Shown in pieces: positions 35,327-47,349 of a stretch of DNA of 64,000 bases. The position numbers were made by a program, and so were the translations under genes. The DNA is from Paramecium pentaurelia (lineage: Eukaryota > Ciliophora > Oligohymenophorea > Peniculida > Parameciidae). The notes under the pieces are model-generated. The model saw nothing but the letters and a program-made list of their open reading frames with translations. It was not told where the DNA came from and did no database searches. Every line of letters begins with the position of its first letter. The first letter of the stretch is position 1. The DNA lies in contig CAJJDO010000062.1 in the NCBI GenBank assembly GCA_905183005.1, positions 4,778-68,777 on the forward strand, read 5' to 3'.

Positions 35327-36574
35327 GAACCATCATCTGTTACATATGGTATTCTAATTAAAGCTTATGGTAAAATGAATGATTTGAATGGAGCTTTTAG
35401 AATGTTTGAAGAGATGAAATAAAAGAAGATACCAATTAATGATGTTACTTATGGATGTTTAGTTGATGCTTGTGTAAGAAATGATAGATTAGATTAAGCA
35501 CTTTAATTCATTGAATAAATGAAATCATAAAATCTACCAATTAACACTGTTCTATATACAACTATTATAAAAGGATTTTGTAAGTTGAATTAAACAGAAG
35601 AGGCAATGAAATATTTCAATTTAATGAAATAAAATTAAAGGACATATCCAAATCTGATAACTTATAATTCACTTTTAGATGGATTAGTAAAAAATGGATT
35701 AATTAATTAAGCAGATAAATTATTCTAAGAATTAGTAGAATCAACAATTAAACCAGATCTAATTACATTCAGTACTTTATTGAAAGGACATTGTAGAAGA
35801 GGTAATATGAAGAGATTAAATGAAACTGTATAAACTATGTTAGTCTATCAGATCAATCCTGATGAATCATTATTACAATTAATTCTAGAATCTTGTTTAA
35901 ATTAATAATAGTATCATAATGGTGTTTAAATATATGATTAATTCTAACATCAAATACCTTAATCAACTTAATTATTATTGATCATCATTAGATTACATAG
36001 TTAAGATAAGTAATTATCATCAGCATTACCATTGTTAAATAGACTCTATTAATTGTTGGATGAAAGTAGAATACAACATCAATAATTAGAATAAACTATT
36101 AATTCCTTATTAATTCATCCACTTGATGAATAGACTTATCCAATAATTACTAAAATCATTATCTAAGCCTTAAAATCAGATATTAATGTGAATAATTTAG
36201 AAAATCTAGTATCTATAGACAACTCAGAATTAATGCTCTTATTATAGAATACCAATTAATTACCATGTACTAAATTATAATAAATCCTCAATTCATTGTC
36301 TAATTAAGATTAGTAATTGTGTAGAACATACATTTAAAAGAATAATAAGAATGACTTGAAAGAACCTTTGAATGAGTAATTTGGTTAAGTATTTTTATAA
36401 TGTAACAGTAACAACAATAATCAAAACAAGAAAACCAAACCATAAGAGAGATCATCCCCATTTAATAATGAAAATAAGGAGAATGTTTATCATCCTAAAA
36501 AACAATATAACAATTATGCCAAAAATGACTTGAATGAATACTTGAATAACAAGTCATATACCAAGAGAAGATGA
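35327..36574 (+). CDS. PPR protein, 3' part
   Basis: Continues the PPR frame through the last repeats, then a 250-residue tail rich in Gln, Leu and Asn that ends with a basic stretch (SYTKRR) at the TGA 36572-36574. Its first 200 bp match the first contig (33000s), but after about 35655 it differs from both other copies at some twenty sites. The tail beyond the repeats is not a known domain. Confidence 0.78.
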
Positions 36575-36595
36575 TTAATTAATTAATATTATATA

Positions 36596-37870
36596 ATGAA
36601 TAATGATTAACCATTTGAAGATGTCGATCAATTTCTTCATCCCCTTCCTAATATGCTATAATCGGCTATTACATAAGATCAACTACTAGCATAAAATGTT
36701 CGATTATTGCAGCAATTACATGAACAATAAAGAATGTTAAATTTATAAAGCATCTTCACTAATAGTATGCTAATGAATCCTTTGATTCAATAATAAGTCA
36801 ACTAGGAAAGTAAAAAAATAAAGAAAGTCAATAAAACAATCAAAACAATACCTTCCACGACAAGTCTTAAGGATTGCGCTTAACCAATATAAGAAATCAA
36901 AGGAAATGTTAAAAATGCCTATATTAAGAAAATTACATCCTTACTTAGTGTGGAAGGAGAGAAGTTGCTTGATGAAGAATTATAAGAAGATTTAGATTTG
37001 GAGAGTTATTCTGAAATGTAAGATAAGAGTAAATTGGCAGGCCTTTTGGGTTCGAATAATGATTTATTGAATAGTGAATCAAAAAACAAAAGATTAAGAC
37101 AAAGTGCCAAAAATTCTAGACTTCGAAAAAAAGTTTATCTGAAATTACTTGAAAAGAAAGTAAAATAATTATATAATTATTTTAGGTTTCTGAATTGGAT
37201 TAATAAATTTAAGAATACAAAAAAACAACAAGATAATCATTTGAATATTTGACACAAATATTACAATCTCATCCTATATTAAATAGTATGATTATTGGAA
37301 ATTCAGGAGCCATTGATTAAGTTTTAGAATGTTCTTCATCTGATTAAGCTTAATTGGTATTGGATTCATATTTAGTAATGATATCATTCTAATTTTATAG
37401 ATGAGATATGGTACTTGTGGGATTAAAAGGAGAGATTATGTTAAATATGCAGTTAAAAATATTCAAAAGAACTTTCTTAAAGGCAATTATGGATTATAAC
37501 TTATGAGTTGGAATTAATAAATTTAAAATTGTAAAGAGTATTTTATTTATCAAATTAGATGATTCTGAATTCAATTAATATGTAGAAATTGTTAAAGAAG
37601 AGGCTAGACTTGAAGATGATAATCTTGTCTATAGTGTTTTACCTACTATTGATAAAATGCTTAATCATCGCAAAATATCTTAATAGTATTAATTATTCTA
37701 TCTCTAGATTATTACTCAAATTTAATTAGGATATCAAAAATTTAAAATAGAATCAATAAGAAATTGAAGAAACAATCAATCAGTTTACATAATCATTAAA
37801 TCCCATCTAACATTTAGAATTCATAAAATAGGTGGAGAAAATGGGGACTTTTAATCGTTTTAAATAATGA
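36596..37870 (+). CDS. bZIP transcription factor
   Basis: Four introns (26, 26, 28 and 22 nt) give 390 residues. After a polar Gln-rich N-terminal 180 residues lies a basic region NKRLRQSAKNSRLRKKVYLK, with the N-x-x-x-x-x-R core of bZIP DNA contacts, followed by a short leucine zipper (LLEKKVSELDQQIQEY). The first zipper heptads are interrupted by an intron. The C-terminal 170 residues are helical with no known domain (RLEDDNLVYSVLPTIDKML). Probable sequence-specific DNA-binding regulator. Starts 21 bp downstream of the PPR gene. Confidence 0.8.
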
Positions 37871-38141
37871 TCAATAATATATTATGTCTTATTCCAAACT
37901 TCAAGAAATATCAAAAATATTAAGTAAATTTTGATATCATTTATTATTTTTTATATTAATCTAAATAATATTACTACTAATAAACATTTAAATTATTTTA
38001 ATACAATAAATTTTGTGTTGACAATTAGATATTATATAACTAGTTATTACTTCTAATGAATAAAAAGAACTATAAAAGAAATAATTTAAAAGATGCAATA
38101 AATTTTGTCAAATTATTCAAATAATTATAAGATTAATTAAA
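37871..38141. other. Intergenic spacer
   Basis: AT-rich; upstream region of the CCT1 gene. Nothing else seen. Confidence 0.5.
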
Positions 38142-39836
38142 ATGTCTGCAGTGGGAATTCGTGGTGAAAGAGATTAAGGTTAAGATGTACGTACAAGTAA
38201 TGTAACTGCTGTTATGGCAATTGCAAATGTTGTCAAAACAAGTCTTGGACCACAAGGACTAGATAAAATGCTTGTTGATGAGATTGGAGATGTTGTGATA
38301 ACAAATGATGGAGCAACAATTCTAAAATAATTAGAAGTTGAACATCCAGCTGCTAAAGTCATTGTAGAGTTGAGTTAATTATAAGATAAAGAAGTTGGAG
38401 ATGGCACCACATCAGTTGTTGTTTTAGCAGCTGAATTACTTCGCCGCGCTAATGAATTAATTAAAATTAAAGTTCATCCCACAACAATTATATCTGGATA
38501 TAAATAAGCAGCTAGATAAGCAGTAAAATACATTCAATCACATTTGGTACATAAAATTACTGAAGACGATACAGAAATATTAATTAATGCTGCCAAAACA
38601 TCAATGAATAGTAAAGTAATTGGTCCAGAAAGTCCCATCTTTGCTAAATTAGCAGTAGATGCAGTTAGATTGGTTAAGACCTAAGGTTTAGTGTCTGGTA
38701 AAGCTAAGTATCCAATTTAATCAATTAATATTGTAAAAAGTCATGGTTAATCATCAAATTAATCTGAATTAGTAAAGGGATATGTTATTTAATTATAAAG
38801 AGCATCATAATAAATGGTAACAAAAGTTAAAAATGCTAAAATTGCCTGTTTGGATATTAATTTGAATAAATTTAAAATGTAAATGGGAGTTTAAATATTG
38901 GTGGATGATCCAAATAATTTAGAGAAAATTAGAAAGAAGGAAATGGATGTATTGAAGGAAAGAATTCAATTATTATTATAAGCAGGAGCAAATGTTATTT
39001 TAACTTCAAAAGGAATGGATGATTTAGCTAATAAATATTTAGTAGAAGCAGGTGCAATTGGTTTAAGAAGAGTTCCTAAGGATCATTTGAGAAGAATTGC
39101 AAAAGCTTCTGGTGCTAAAGTAGTTACCACATTTGCTAATGAGGAAACTGGAGAGTCATTTGATTCAACTTGTTTAGGAGAAGCTGAAGTAATTTAAAAA
39201 TATAATATAAATTTTAGGAAGTTTATGAAGAAGCAATTGGAGATAATGATTATATATTTTTCAAAGGAATGAAAAAGGAATAATCAGCAAGTATTATTGT
39301 AAGAGGTGCTAATGAAATGATGACTGATGAAATTGAGAGATCATTACATGATTCTTTATGTGTTGTAAAGAGAACCTTAGAATCAGGATCTGTTGTTGCT
39401 GGAGGTGGAGCAGTAGAAATGGCTTTAAGCATTTATTTAGATGATTATTCAAGAAAATTGGATTCTAATGAATAGATTGCAATAGCTGAATTTTCAGAAG
39501 CCTTGACTTCAATTCCAAAAATCTTAGCTACAAATGCAGCAAAAGATTCTATTGATTTAATCAGTAAATTGAGAGTTTTACACAGTAAATCACAATAATT
39601 AGAGGTTGATGAGAAGGGATATAAGTTTAGTGGTTTAGATTTGATCAAAGGTGAAGTTAGACATAATCTTAGACATGGTGTACTTGAACCAACAGTTAGT
39701 AAAATAAAATCTATTAAGTATTATTTATGAGAATTATTCAATTAGATTTGCAACAGAGGCTGCTATTACAATTTTGAGAATTGATGATATGATTAAGTTA
39801 GAACCTAAAAAGGAATAAATGCCAGGAAGACATTGA
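38142..39836 (+). CDS. CCT1: Chaperonin CCT/TRiC subunit alpha
   Basis: Introns of 29 and 28 nt give 545 residues, the family length. Group II chaperonin motifs: TSNVTAVMAIANVVKTSLGP and QGLDKMLVD near the N-terminus, ITNDGATILKQLEVEHPAAK, the ATP-site GDGTTSVVVLAAELL, and later VVAGGGAVEMALS. The stretch KYPIQSINIVKSHGQSS fits the alpha (TCP-1) subunit rather than the others. It is one of eight ring subunits that fold actin and tubulin, which suits a heavily ciliated cell. Many in-frame TAA/TAG codons align with Gln, a good internal check of the code. Confidence 0.95.
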
Positions 39837-39946
39837 GTTGTGAAAATGAATTATAATATACAATAAGGAATAGAGATAAGATTTTATGAAATTCTTTTAA
39901 TATTAGTGCGATTGCGAATTTCATAAATTTTAACAAATTTATATCT

Positions 39947-41639
39947 ATGTCATCTGACTAATAGGGAGATTAGAAACCTTTAATGTAACCATTTTCAGTT
40001 ATGGAGCCTGAAGAAAAGAAGGAATAGGCTTATAACAGTTCAAAATATGAAGGGTATGAATCATATACAATTCTTTAGTAAATGTGTTGATCCTAGGTTG
40101 ATGACATTTTGTATCACTAATTTTGTAATCAATGTTGGTATATCACAAATTGCTCCATTTTATCCTGGATTGGCAGCAGATTAAGCGGGTCTGTCATATT
40201 CTTAAATAGGATTGGTTTTTAGTATCAATCCTTTAGGCTCTATTCTGTTTAGTTTCGTAATAGGAAGTTTTATTTAAGTTTGGGGTATTGCATCAAAAAT
40301 AATTTAGGTCGAAAGAAATGTTTAATGATAGCTTTAGCAGTACAATCATCTGTTTAAATCCTTTTCGGATGCCTCAATTTTATGACTGACAATAAAGCCT
40401 TATTCTTTTCAATGTCCCTTATATCTAGATTTTTTTAAGGTATGAGTAGATCTGTCTATTCTACTGTGACATTTGCTTATGTTCCGATGTTTTGGCCAGG
40501 GGAATTTTAGAAAAAGTTAGCAATTATGGAAACGATGACAGCGTAAAGATATTTTATAAAACTATATAGATTGGGATTATTGTTTGGTCCTATGATTGGT
40601 AGTGTTTTGAACTATGCATTTGGTTATTCCATTCCATTCTTCGTAATTGCCATATTTTTCCTTTGTGCTGAAATTCCAACTTATACATAATTACCTCCTG
40701 ACAGTACTTTGAAGAGTTTTGAAAAGAAAAAAAAACTCCCTATTGGAAAAGCATTTACCTCAATTAAGGTTATAGTAACAATAATGAATGTCATGTCTAT
40801 TACTGCTGGTTATACTTACTTTAATCCATTCTTTATTAATCATATGTAATCTTTTGGAATCTCTGAAAATATTGCTGCCTTTATTCTTACAATTCCTGCT
40901 ATTTTTTATATTGGTATGGTTAATATCATACCTAAAATTGGAAAATACGTTAAGAAGACTTTCATGATGTCTTTGGCGTTAATGATATGTTTTAGTGGTA
41001 ACATGTTGGAAGCTCCATTTTGGGGAGAAGGTAATACATTAGCAAGTGTTATAATTGGATTGATATTAGTGGGTGTTTCACAATCATTCTCAATGATTCC
41101 TAGTATTCCATAGATAAGTGAATTTTTAGCTCCGGTTGTGACAGATCCATAATTTAAGTATATTATTGAAATTCTATATTAGAAATAACTTAACTGATAT
41201 GGCATCAGCTTTATTTATTATGTCAATGGGTTGTGGTTCATTAGTTGGACCTTTATTGGGAGGATCAGTGTATGATGGATTTGGTGGTAATGTCAATCTT
41301 CTTGGTTCACCACCACAAGAATTAATAGATTAAGAAAGAGAAGCATTTAGAGGAGCTATGATTTGTTTAGGGTTGTGGTAATTAGTTGCAGCAACATTAT
41401 TCTTCTTCTTTGGAGATGGATACAAAGGTTGGAGTGACTGTTGTAGAACTTGTTCTACTGGATAAAACCCATCTTTAGATGAGGGATAACAGTTGACAAA
41501 ACCATTAAATGATGATACTTCAGATGAAGTAATGAGTGATAATGATACATTATCTTCAGAAGCATCTGTAGGAAATGATAATGATTTGTTATAAGGACCT
41601 CCAAAAAAAACAATAACAATAAGAAAAGAAGCTTTATGA
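39947..41639 (+). CDS. Major facilitator superfamily transporter
   Basis: Introns of 25, 23, 27 and 25 nt give 530 residues. Twelve hydrophobic segments are expected: MTFCITNFVINVGISQIAPF, a loop between helices 2 and 3 ending WGRKKCLMIALAV (the MFS GRK motif), RFFQGMSRSVYSTVTFAYV, LGLLFGPMIGSVLNYAFGYS, and in the second half FISNPFF-like, IIGLILVGVSQSFSMIPSI and MGCGSLVGPLLGGSVYDGFG. The layout resembles the DHA1/SLC18 (vesicular amine or drug:H+ antiport) branch. The polar acidic tail after the last helix has Ser/Asp clusters (DDTSDEVMSDNDTLSSEAS), possible phosphosites. Substrate unknown. Its end lies 28 bp from the end of the convergent PDI gene. Confidence 0.88.
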
Positions 41640-41667
41640 ATTTGTACATTTAAAATTATTATATATA

Positions 41668-42912
41668 TCAATTTTTAACTTCTTCTATAGGTACAATTGA
41701 TCCAAATCTGGAAACTTATTCTTTACCATTTAAAAGGTTGTTCAAGAATCTATCTACATTTGCTGAAGTTAAAGAACCTCTCATCTTAGAAAATAATTAT
41801 TTCTTTGGACTCAAAGCTAATACTGAAGGATAACTATTAATTATAAATATTATTATATATACCCAGCTCCTGACATTCCAAATTATTCTTCTAATTCATA
41901 TTAATCTCCTGCTTATGACCAAAAGTGAACCAATGGTTTAGATTTTAATGGTTTAACAGTTTCCTTATAGGTATTCAAATATGCATCTCTACATTCTTAA
42001 TCGCAATCATAAATATGTGGAACAAATAATAAAACACATATTCCAGTAGATTTCTAACAATTATCAGTGAATTATTATTAGTTAACCAATTATTCAAAGA
42101 AAAGAGGTTTTAATTTTCTATTAGTTTCTCGAGCATAACTAAGAAGAGTATTATAATCTCTGGCTCCATCAAAACTTTCATAATCACCATCTACTTTCTC
42201 TCCTGCTCCAAAGAATCTAATGGTTGGGAATCCCTCAACCTTATATTTTGTCTTAGACTTTGATCCTTCTACACTGGCATCAATTTTTGCTACTTTTATT
42301 TCACCTTTGAGAGATGTTGCCAATTTAGCCCATTCTGGTGCCAATTTCTTACTAAAATAATTATATTTTGATTGAATACCAATGACCACACCAAGGAGCA
42401 TAAAACTCAACAAACCAAGCATCTTTACTATTGAGAATAGTTTCATCAAGATTATCATCTGTCAAAACAATAACATCACTTTCATCTATTTATGGCTCAG
42501 GTGTTTTTTCTCCTTATTTCTTTGGTACTTTTCCTACTCTCTTGAAGGCAAACTAAGTTTAATTACGATTTAATCATACATCTCTGACTTAATCAAAGGC
42601 AAAATTGACAATTTCTTAGGCTTCCCATTCTCCTGGATATTCAATTGCCTATCCATTTGAATATACTCTTAAGATTGTACTAGCACCATTAGAAAGAGCA
42701 CCAACATTAATCATTCCCTTAAGAGCTTCAGCAGCTGAAACAACTTAATCTCTTTATTCTTAAGTCAATTGAGAATATTCGACTATGACCCAGAAGGTTT
42801 TCTAATTTTAAACTTTTGCATTGAAATCATCTTAAGTAAGTTCTTGGACATCTGTTCCTGAGAAGTTGGCTAAAGACAGAGCAATTAGTAATGCAAAGAA
42901 TATTGCTTTCAT
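41668..42912 (-). CDS. Protein disulfide isomerase, P5 (PDIA6)-like
   Basis: Introns of 27, 28 and 29 nt give 386 residues. A signal peptide opens it (MKAIFFALLIALSLANFSG). Two thioredoxin folds follow. The first (VQELTQDDFNAKVQNQKTFW) has YSQLTQEQ where CxxC should be, so it has lost the redox site. The second is complete: WFVEFYAPWCGHCKKLAPEW, then VEGFPTIRFFGAGEK with the cis-Pro. A third helical part with QECRD Cys residues follows. P5 normally has two active CGHC domains, so one is lost here. No KDEL-type signal is seen at the end (IVPIEEVKN). ER-lumen oxidoreductase or chaperone. Confidence 0.88.
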
Positions 42913-43185
42913 CAACGTATGATAAAAATATTATTCTAGAAAACTCTTTATATTTTAAGAATATAAACTAAATGACGTGGTAGTTAAAATATCTTTTATT
43001 TTCATATTCTAATGATCTATTAATTACTTTTAATTAATATTCGATTATTCATCAATTACCCTCCTCTAACCTTAATTCATACATATTCAAATTTATAAAT
43101 GAAATTTATCATAGAATATTTTGAATTTAAATAACCTAAAAATTTAATATATATGAATCCTAAAACTAATTCATAACTATCTATT
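42913..43185. other. Intergenic spacer
   Basis: Upstream of the PDI gene and downstream of a small membrane-protein gene. No gene seen. Confidence 0.5.
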
Positions 43186-43563
43186 TCAATTCAAAAAGAT
43201 CCAAAATAAAACATTCATAATTCTCATTTCTATAATTTTATCAAAAACAAAAGATTTTCTGACATCAACACAAATAAAACTACTGCTATTATTAAAAAGA
43301 CTAATCACCCATAATCTCTACAACATTAAATTCTCTCAATTAACAATGGTTCCCTCATCAAAATAGAGAAACATCATGAGATCTAATAACCAAACAAGAA
43401 GATATTCTTTGAAAATTGTGTTCTGCCTAAAATAAATACTTCTTATGCTATCAATAAAGAATATCAAGAATCCAAAGTTTATGATGAAAACAGTATAAAT
43501 ATTATGTTTATTATATTGAGGATAATATTCCAAGAGAAAAAGTTAGTTGCTCAAATAACTCAT
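43186..43563 (-). CDS. Small membrane protein, unknown
   Basis: A 27-nt intron (GTTAATTGAGAG... ending TGTTGTAG) removes an in-frame TGA and gives 116 residues. Three hydrophobic segments are visible (YTVFIINFGFLIFFIDSI, EYLLVWLLDLMMFLYF and a short C-terminal one, MNVLFWIFLN). No family recognised. If the intron is not spliced, a 75-residue two-helix protein results. Confidence 0.5.
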
Positions 43564-43624
43564 ATTATTATATCAAAATGATTAAAGTTTATCTAATATC
43601 ACTTTAGCATAAAAAGATTGTATT

Positions 43625-43876
43625 ATGAATCCTTCACAAATTTAAGAGTAGGAATAGTCAAGAATTATGTAAGAAAGACCCTAAGGTAAGATATAAAGAA
43701 GATCTCAGATTTTGATAGAATAGAAATATTATGGTGATTCAGATTTGAGTGAAGCCAGATTTTCAAATTCTAATAGTATTATTGATATCTCAGGTTTCAG
43801 TATAATAAAAAAGGATATTGTTGGGAAGAGAAGGAATATAGGTTCAAAAGTTAGAAAGTAAGATAATTCTAATTGA
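43625..43876 (+). CDS. Small hydrophilic protein, unknown
   Basis: An 83-residue frame without intron, rich in Gln/Ser/Arg (GKIQRRSQILIEQKYYGDSD). It begins 61 bp from the start of the divergent membrane-protein gene and ends 22 bp before the next gene. No domain seen. Real but modest support. Confidence 0.45.
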
Positions 43877-43898
43877 ATAAAATTATAAATAAATATTA

Positions 43899-44758
43899 AT
43901 GAATAGACTCTTGATTACAGAATTAGGAGATACAATGAGATTAGATTTGAAAAAAGAAGTTAATAAAATCCCATCATCAACTAAAAATAATATAAAAACT
44001 ACATTTCCTGAAATCAAAAATAATCTAGGAAGTTCTTCACTTTTTACAGATATTGAAAAAAATGAGAATCCCTTGTATTAAAAAAGTCTCTCAGATTAAG
44101 CTCTTCTAAACCTTTCAAAAATAGCAAATCTTTCTTTATTTGGACCTAAATGTAAGGAATAATTGAAAGTACACATTAGATAAGATCTATCAATGAAAAC
44201 TTAACATGATTACTTAAATTAATAGCTAGAAAGATATGTAACTAGAATACTTGATGATAAAAGTATTTATTTTAAGTTTCATTATTATTAGATTTAATGA
44301 CCAAGCGAAAAAGGTAATTGTTAAATGAACTAAAAAGATTAGAAGCCAAAGAGAAATTAAAACATTTTAATCATATGCCTACTGATTTATCTTAATTTAG
44401 TTCTATAATTGAAGATACTGATAGGGAAAATAAATTAATGTCAATTGTAAATGCAGAAGGCAAATTATTATAATTACAAAGAAGGTATGACTAAAAATTA
44501 CAGGAGGATGAAAAGCTTAAATAATAAATACAAATCAATTATTGTAAATATAAGGAAGGTTAAACTATGCAAATAGAAGCTTTACCAGTTTTATCTAAAG
44601 ATGAAATGGAAGATCATGTAAAAGACATATTCAATAACAGAGATTAATCTACACAAAGATTTCATGACAGAATTAATGAAAAACATATAAAATAAAAGGA
44701 ATATATTTGGAAATAACATCATTTTCCAAGAAATCATAGAAGATGGTTATCAAATTGA
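43899..44758 (+). CDS. Coiled-coil protein, unknown
   Basis: A 29-nt intron (GTATTTATTTTAAG... ending TTATTAG) removes an in-frame TGA and gives 276 residues. It is charged and helical, with likely coiled coils (KRQLLNELKRLEAKEKLKHF and ENKLMSIVNAEGKLLQLQRR). No named domain. Confidence 0.62.
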
Positions 44759-45219
44759 TTAATAATTATATTTATTGATTAAATTGAACTTAAAGACAAA
44801 TGAAGTCTGTAATTATTGGTAAATATTATCGTAACTTTAATAATAAATATTATATATATTATTTAATATAAATTAACAAAATGTATAATTAAACTATTGA
44901 AATTAATTTCTTAATTTATTTTTGGTTTTGAGTATTTTATTAAAAATTCTTATTAAATAAATTTCTGATATCTAAATGTATAATAATATCTATATATATT
45001 AATATTCAATAAACTAAGTTATTAAAAATATAATGGTGATTAATATAATTGTAAAATGATGAATCAATAAAATATTAAAAATTTCAGATATTTTCCATCT
45101 TATTAATAAGATTGTCTCATTATTATGTTAATATATAATAAATTATTTTATGAAGATTGAATTTAAAGAATTATTTCAAAATAGTTATTTTATATAGTGA
45201 TAATTTAATAATTATTATA
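44759..45219. other. Intergenic, no gene seen
   Basis: Extremely A/T-rich with many TAATATAT runs; probable promoter region of the next gene. Confidence 0.5.
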
Positions 45220-45618
45220 ATGAATTATAGAATTGAAAAGGCTGATTTATATATAAGATAACATAGAATTATCGAATTGTTTGAGGACTTGACAACAGCC
45301 ATTTCATATGAATAACCTGCAGATATAAAAAAGTTTTTGATTGAATAATTGCAGTTAAAATAAAAATTCGGTTTCAAAACAGGATTATTCAAACCAGAAG
45401 AAATTGATAACATTTTTACAGTAAATTAATTTAAATATTATTATTATTAGTTATTTGATTTGAAATAAGATGGATGGATTTCTAAAAAGTAAGCAATTGA
45501 TGCTTTTAAAGTTATGGCAGCATCTTAATATTAATTAAAGGATGAATCTATTTTTCCAGAAAAAGTAACAAAAAAATAATTTGCAGAAATAGTTGGAGAA
45601 CATTTAGGTATAAAATGA
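45220..45618 (+). CDS. EFCAB10-like protein (RIIa/DPY30-type docking domain plus EF-hand)
   Basis: A 30-nt intron (GTAAATTAATTT... ending TTATTAG) joins NIFT to LFDLKQDGWISKKQAI and gives 122 residues. The N-terminus KADLYIRQHRIIELFEDLTT followed by PADIKKFLIEQLQL is the helix-turn-helix dimerisation/docking pattern of RIIa/DPY-30 proteins. The second half has an EF-hand-like loop (DLKQDGWISKKQ). This order and size match EFCAB10, a ciliary protein related to AK7. The intron length is a multiple of three without an in-frame stop; it is called because it brings the EF-hand helix next to its loop. Confidence 0.65.
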
Positions 45619-46379
45619 TCTATAAAAATAAATATATTATAACAACATCTATAAATAAGAAATTCATAGAAATGTTATTATAAATTATGCATATAAAACA
45701 AAATGATCAGTTTTTGATAGTCATCAGAATACTAACTTAGGGTTTTATAATTAATATAAATAATTGATATATGTATATATGACTTACTTTATTTATTTAA
45801 TCAAATTATTAATAATACATCTCATAGATATAGCTCTTTTATAATTACATTGAATGAATTGAAATAAAACTAAATTCATTTTCATCTTAGTGTTCATTTT
45901 ATTCTTATCAATTTTAATAACAATAATAAGAATATTTATTTAGCCATGTTTATTTATATAAGAAAACTTGAATTTGTTAAAATATAAAAAATGATAAAAT
46001 CTATCTATTATACATATGATCTCTTTTGAAGAAGAAGTAACGTAGATATAAAAAATAACTATAATTTCAATAGCAAATTAAATAAAAATTTAGATTTATT
46101 ATATAAGTATAGTAGAAATGAATTATATAGAAGATAAATTAAATAAAGCAATGAGAATTTATTCTAATAATAAGTAAATAATATATAGAATAAAATCCTG
46201 CTTTCAATAAGATCTTAAGTATAATATTGATATGATCAACTATATAATTAATTTAGATATTACTTTTCACATTATTTTATGAAGGACAAAAAATTAAAAT
46301 TTATTTATATATAGAAATATATTATGTCTAAATGAAATATTATATTAATAAATAACTAAAACTATAATAATATAATAAT
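45619..46379. other. Intergenic; one doubtful short frame
   Basis: AT-rich. A frame at 46016-46282 (88 residues) is open, but its low-complexity Ile/Asn/Lys content is what spacer DNA gives when only TGA stops translation, so it is not called. Confidence 0.5.
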
Positions 46380-47349
46380 TCATTAATCACGAATTTTTAA
46401 TTCCAATCTTGTCAATCTCTGATCAAAATTAGCTAATGCAATATTTACTGTAGTTTATAATTCTGAAAATTTTTGCATAATTGATTTAATATTATCATTA
46501 CTTAATAAAATCACTTACATTAATTTTTAGAGATCTTGATGTGTTACACAATTTTATTAAATATAATTATTTGTTTAAATTGGATAGTTTTATTAAACTT
46601 AATTAATTTATTATTTGAATGCTTATTAAATTTCATTCTAATATTCATTCTTTTAATTAGATTATGGAGGAGATGGTTATTATTAATATTGTAATTAATA
46701 ATTGGATTATTATTCAAATTCTTAATATTATTCTTAATTATAAGAAGGCATTCTTTGAACTAATTCATTTTATGAAGTAATTTTATAAGGTTCTGGTCTT
46801 TTTGGTTATTCAATGTCTTCTTCATCATCTTCAATTTATAAATTCTCTCTTTGTACAAGTATTTGAGTTTTTTATTTATTATTAGACTCTTGTTATTTTT
46901 AAGTGTTTTATAAGTATGAAGTATTTTCTTATCCCTTAAATAGATTCACTTTCTTGTCTTTTTTTGTTCTTTACAATACCTCATTAAATATATCATTTAT
47001 TAAGATTAATTTATGCTCTAAATATTGTTCTGAAAGAAATTAAGCAATATTTATTGACAATTTGTAATTGAATTCTAATTGTAACATTTTGAATACTTAT
47101 TCTGTAAATCTCAAATCATTTTTGGAATAGAGCTCATATCCTTTGTCTACTAAGGCTAACAAACAATCTTAAGTAATAGGTACATTTATAAAAGCCTGAA
47201 TTATATTCAATTAAAATGTAGTGGAGTATTCTCAAGAAAAAGGTTGGGTTATTATCCTTAACATAATCAAATGCAAATTATTCTTTGTATTCAGCTTTCT
47301 TCATTGTTTTCTTAAAATTTTCATATTAATTTTAAAGATCAGAACTCAT
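46380..47349 (-). CDS. CEP44: CEP44 homologue (centriolar protein)
   Basis: The N-terminal 120 residues match the CEP44 domain: MSSDLQNQYENFKK, NNPTFFLRILHYILIEYN, then VDKGYELYSKNDLRFTEQVF, KMLQLEFNYKLSINIAQFLS and LILINDIFNEVL. The family signature 'EL..K.DLRF' is intact. The rest is Gln/Asn-rich, ending in a short coiled coil (FSELQTTVNIALANFDQRLT). CEP44 lies at the inner wall of the centriole and helps convert it to a centrosome; in ciliates the site would be the basal body. One oddity: the frame shifts by one base near 47195. It is restored either by removing one base or by a 16-nt GT..AG intron (GTACCTATTACTTAAG). Confidence 0.78.

Noticed and set aside
31141..36574. Tandem array of three PPR genes
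   Set aside because: Copies break exactly at Ns, none of the inner copies has its own start and stop, and the single-gene path gives an exact codon count.
38180..39648. Minus-strand frames over CCT1
   Set aside because: Antisense shadows of CCT1 coding sequence.
46016..46282. 88-residue plus-strand frame
   Set aside because: With only TGA as stop, frames this long are expected by chance in AT-rich DNA; composition is low-complexity and no homology is seen.
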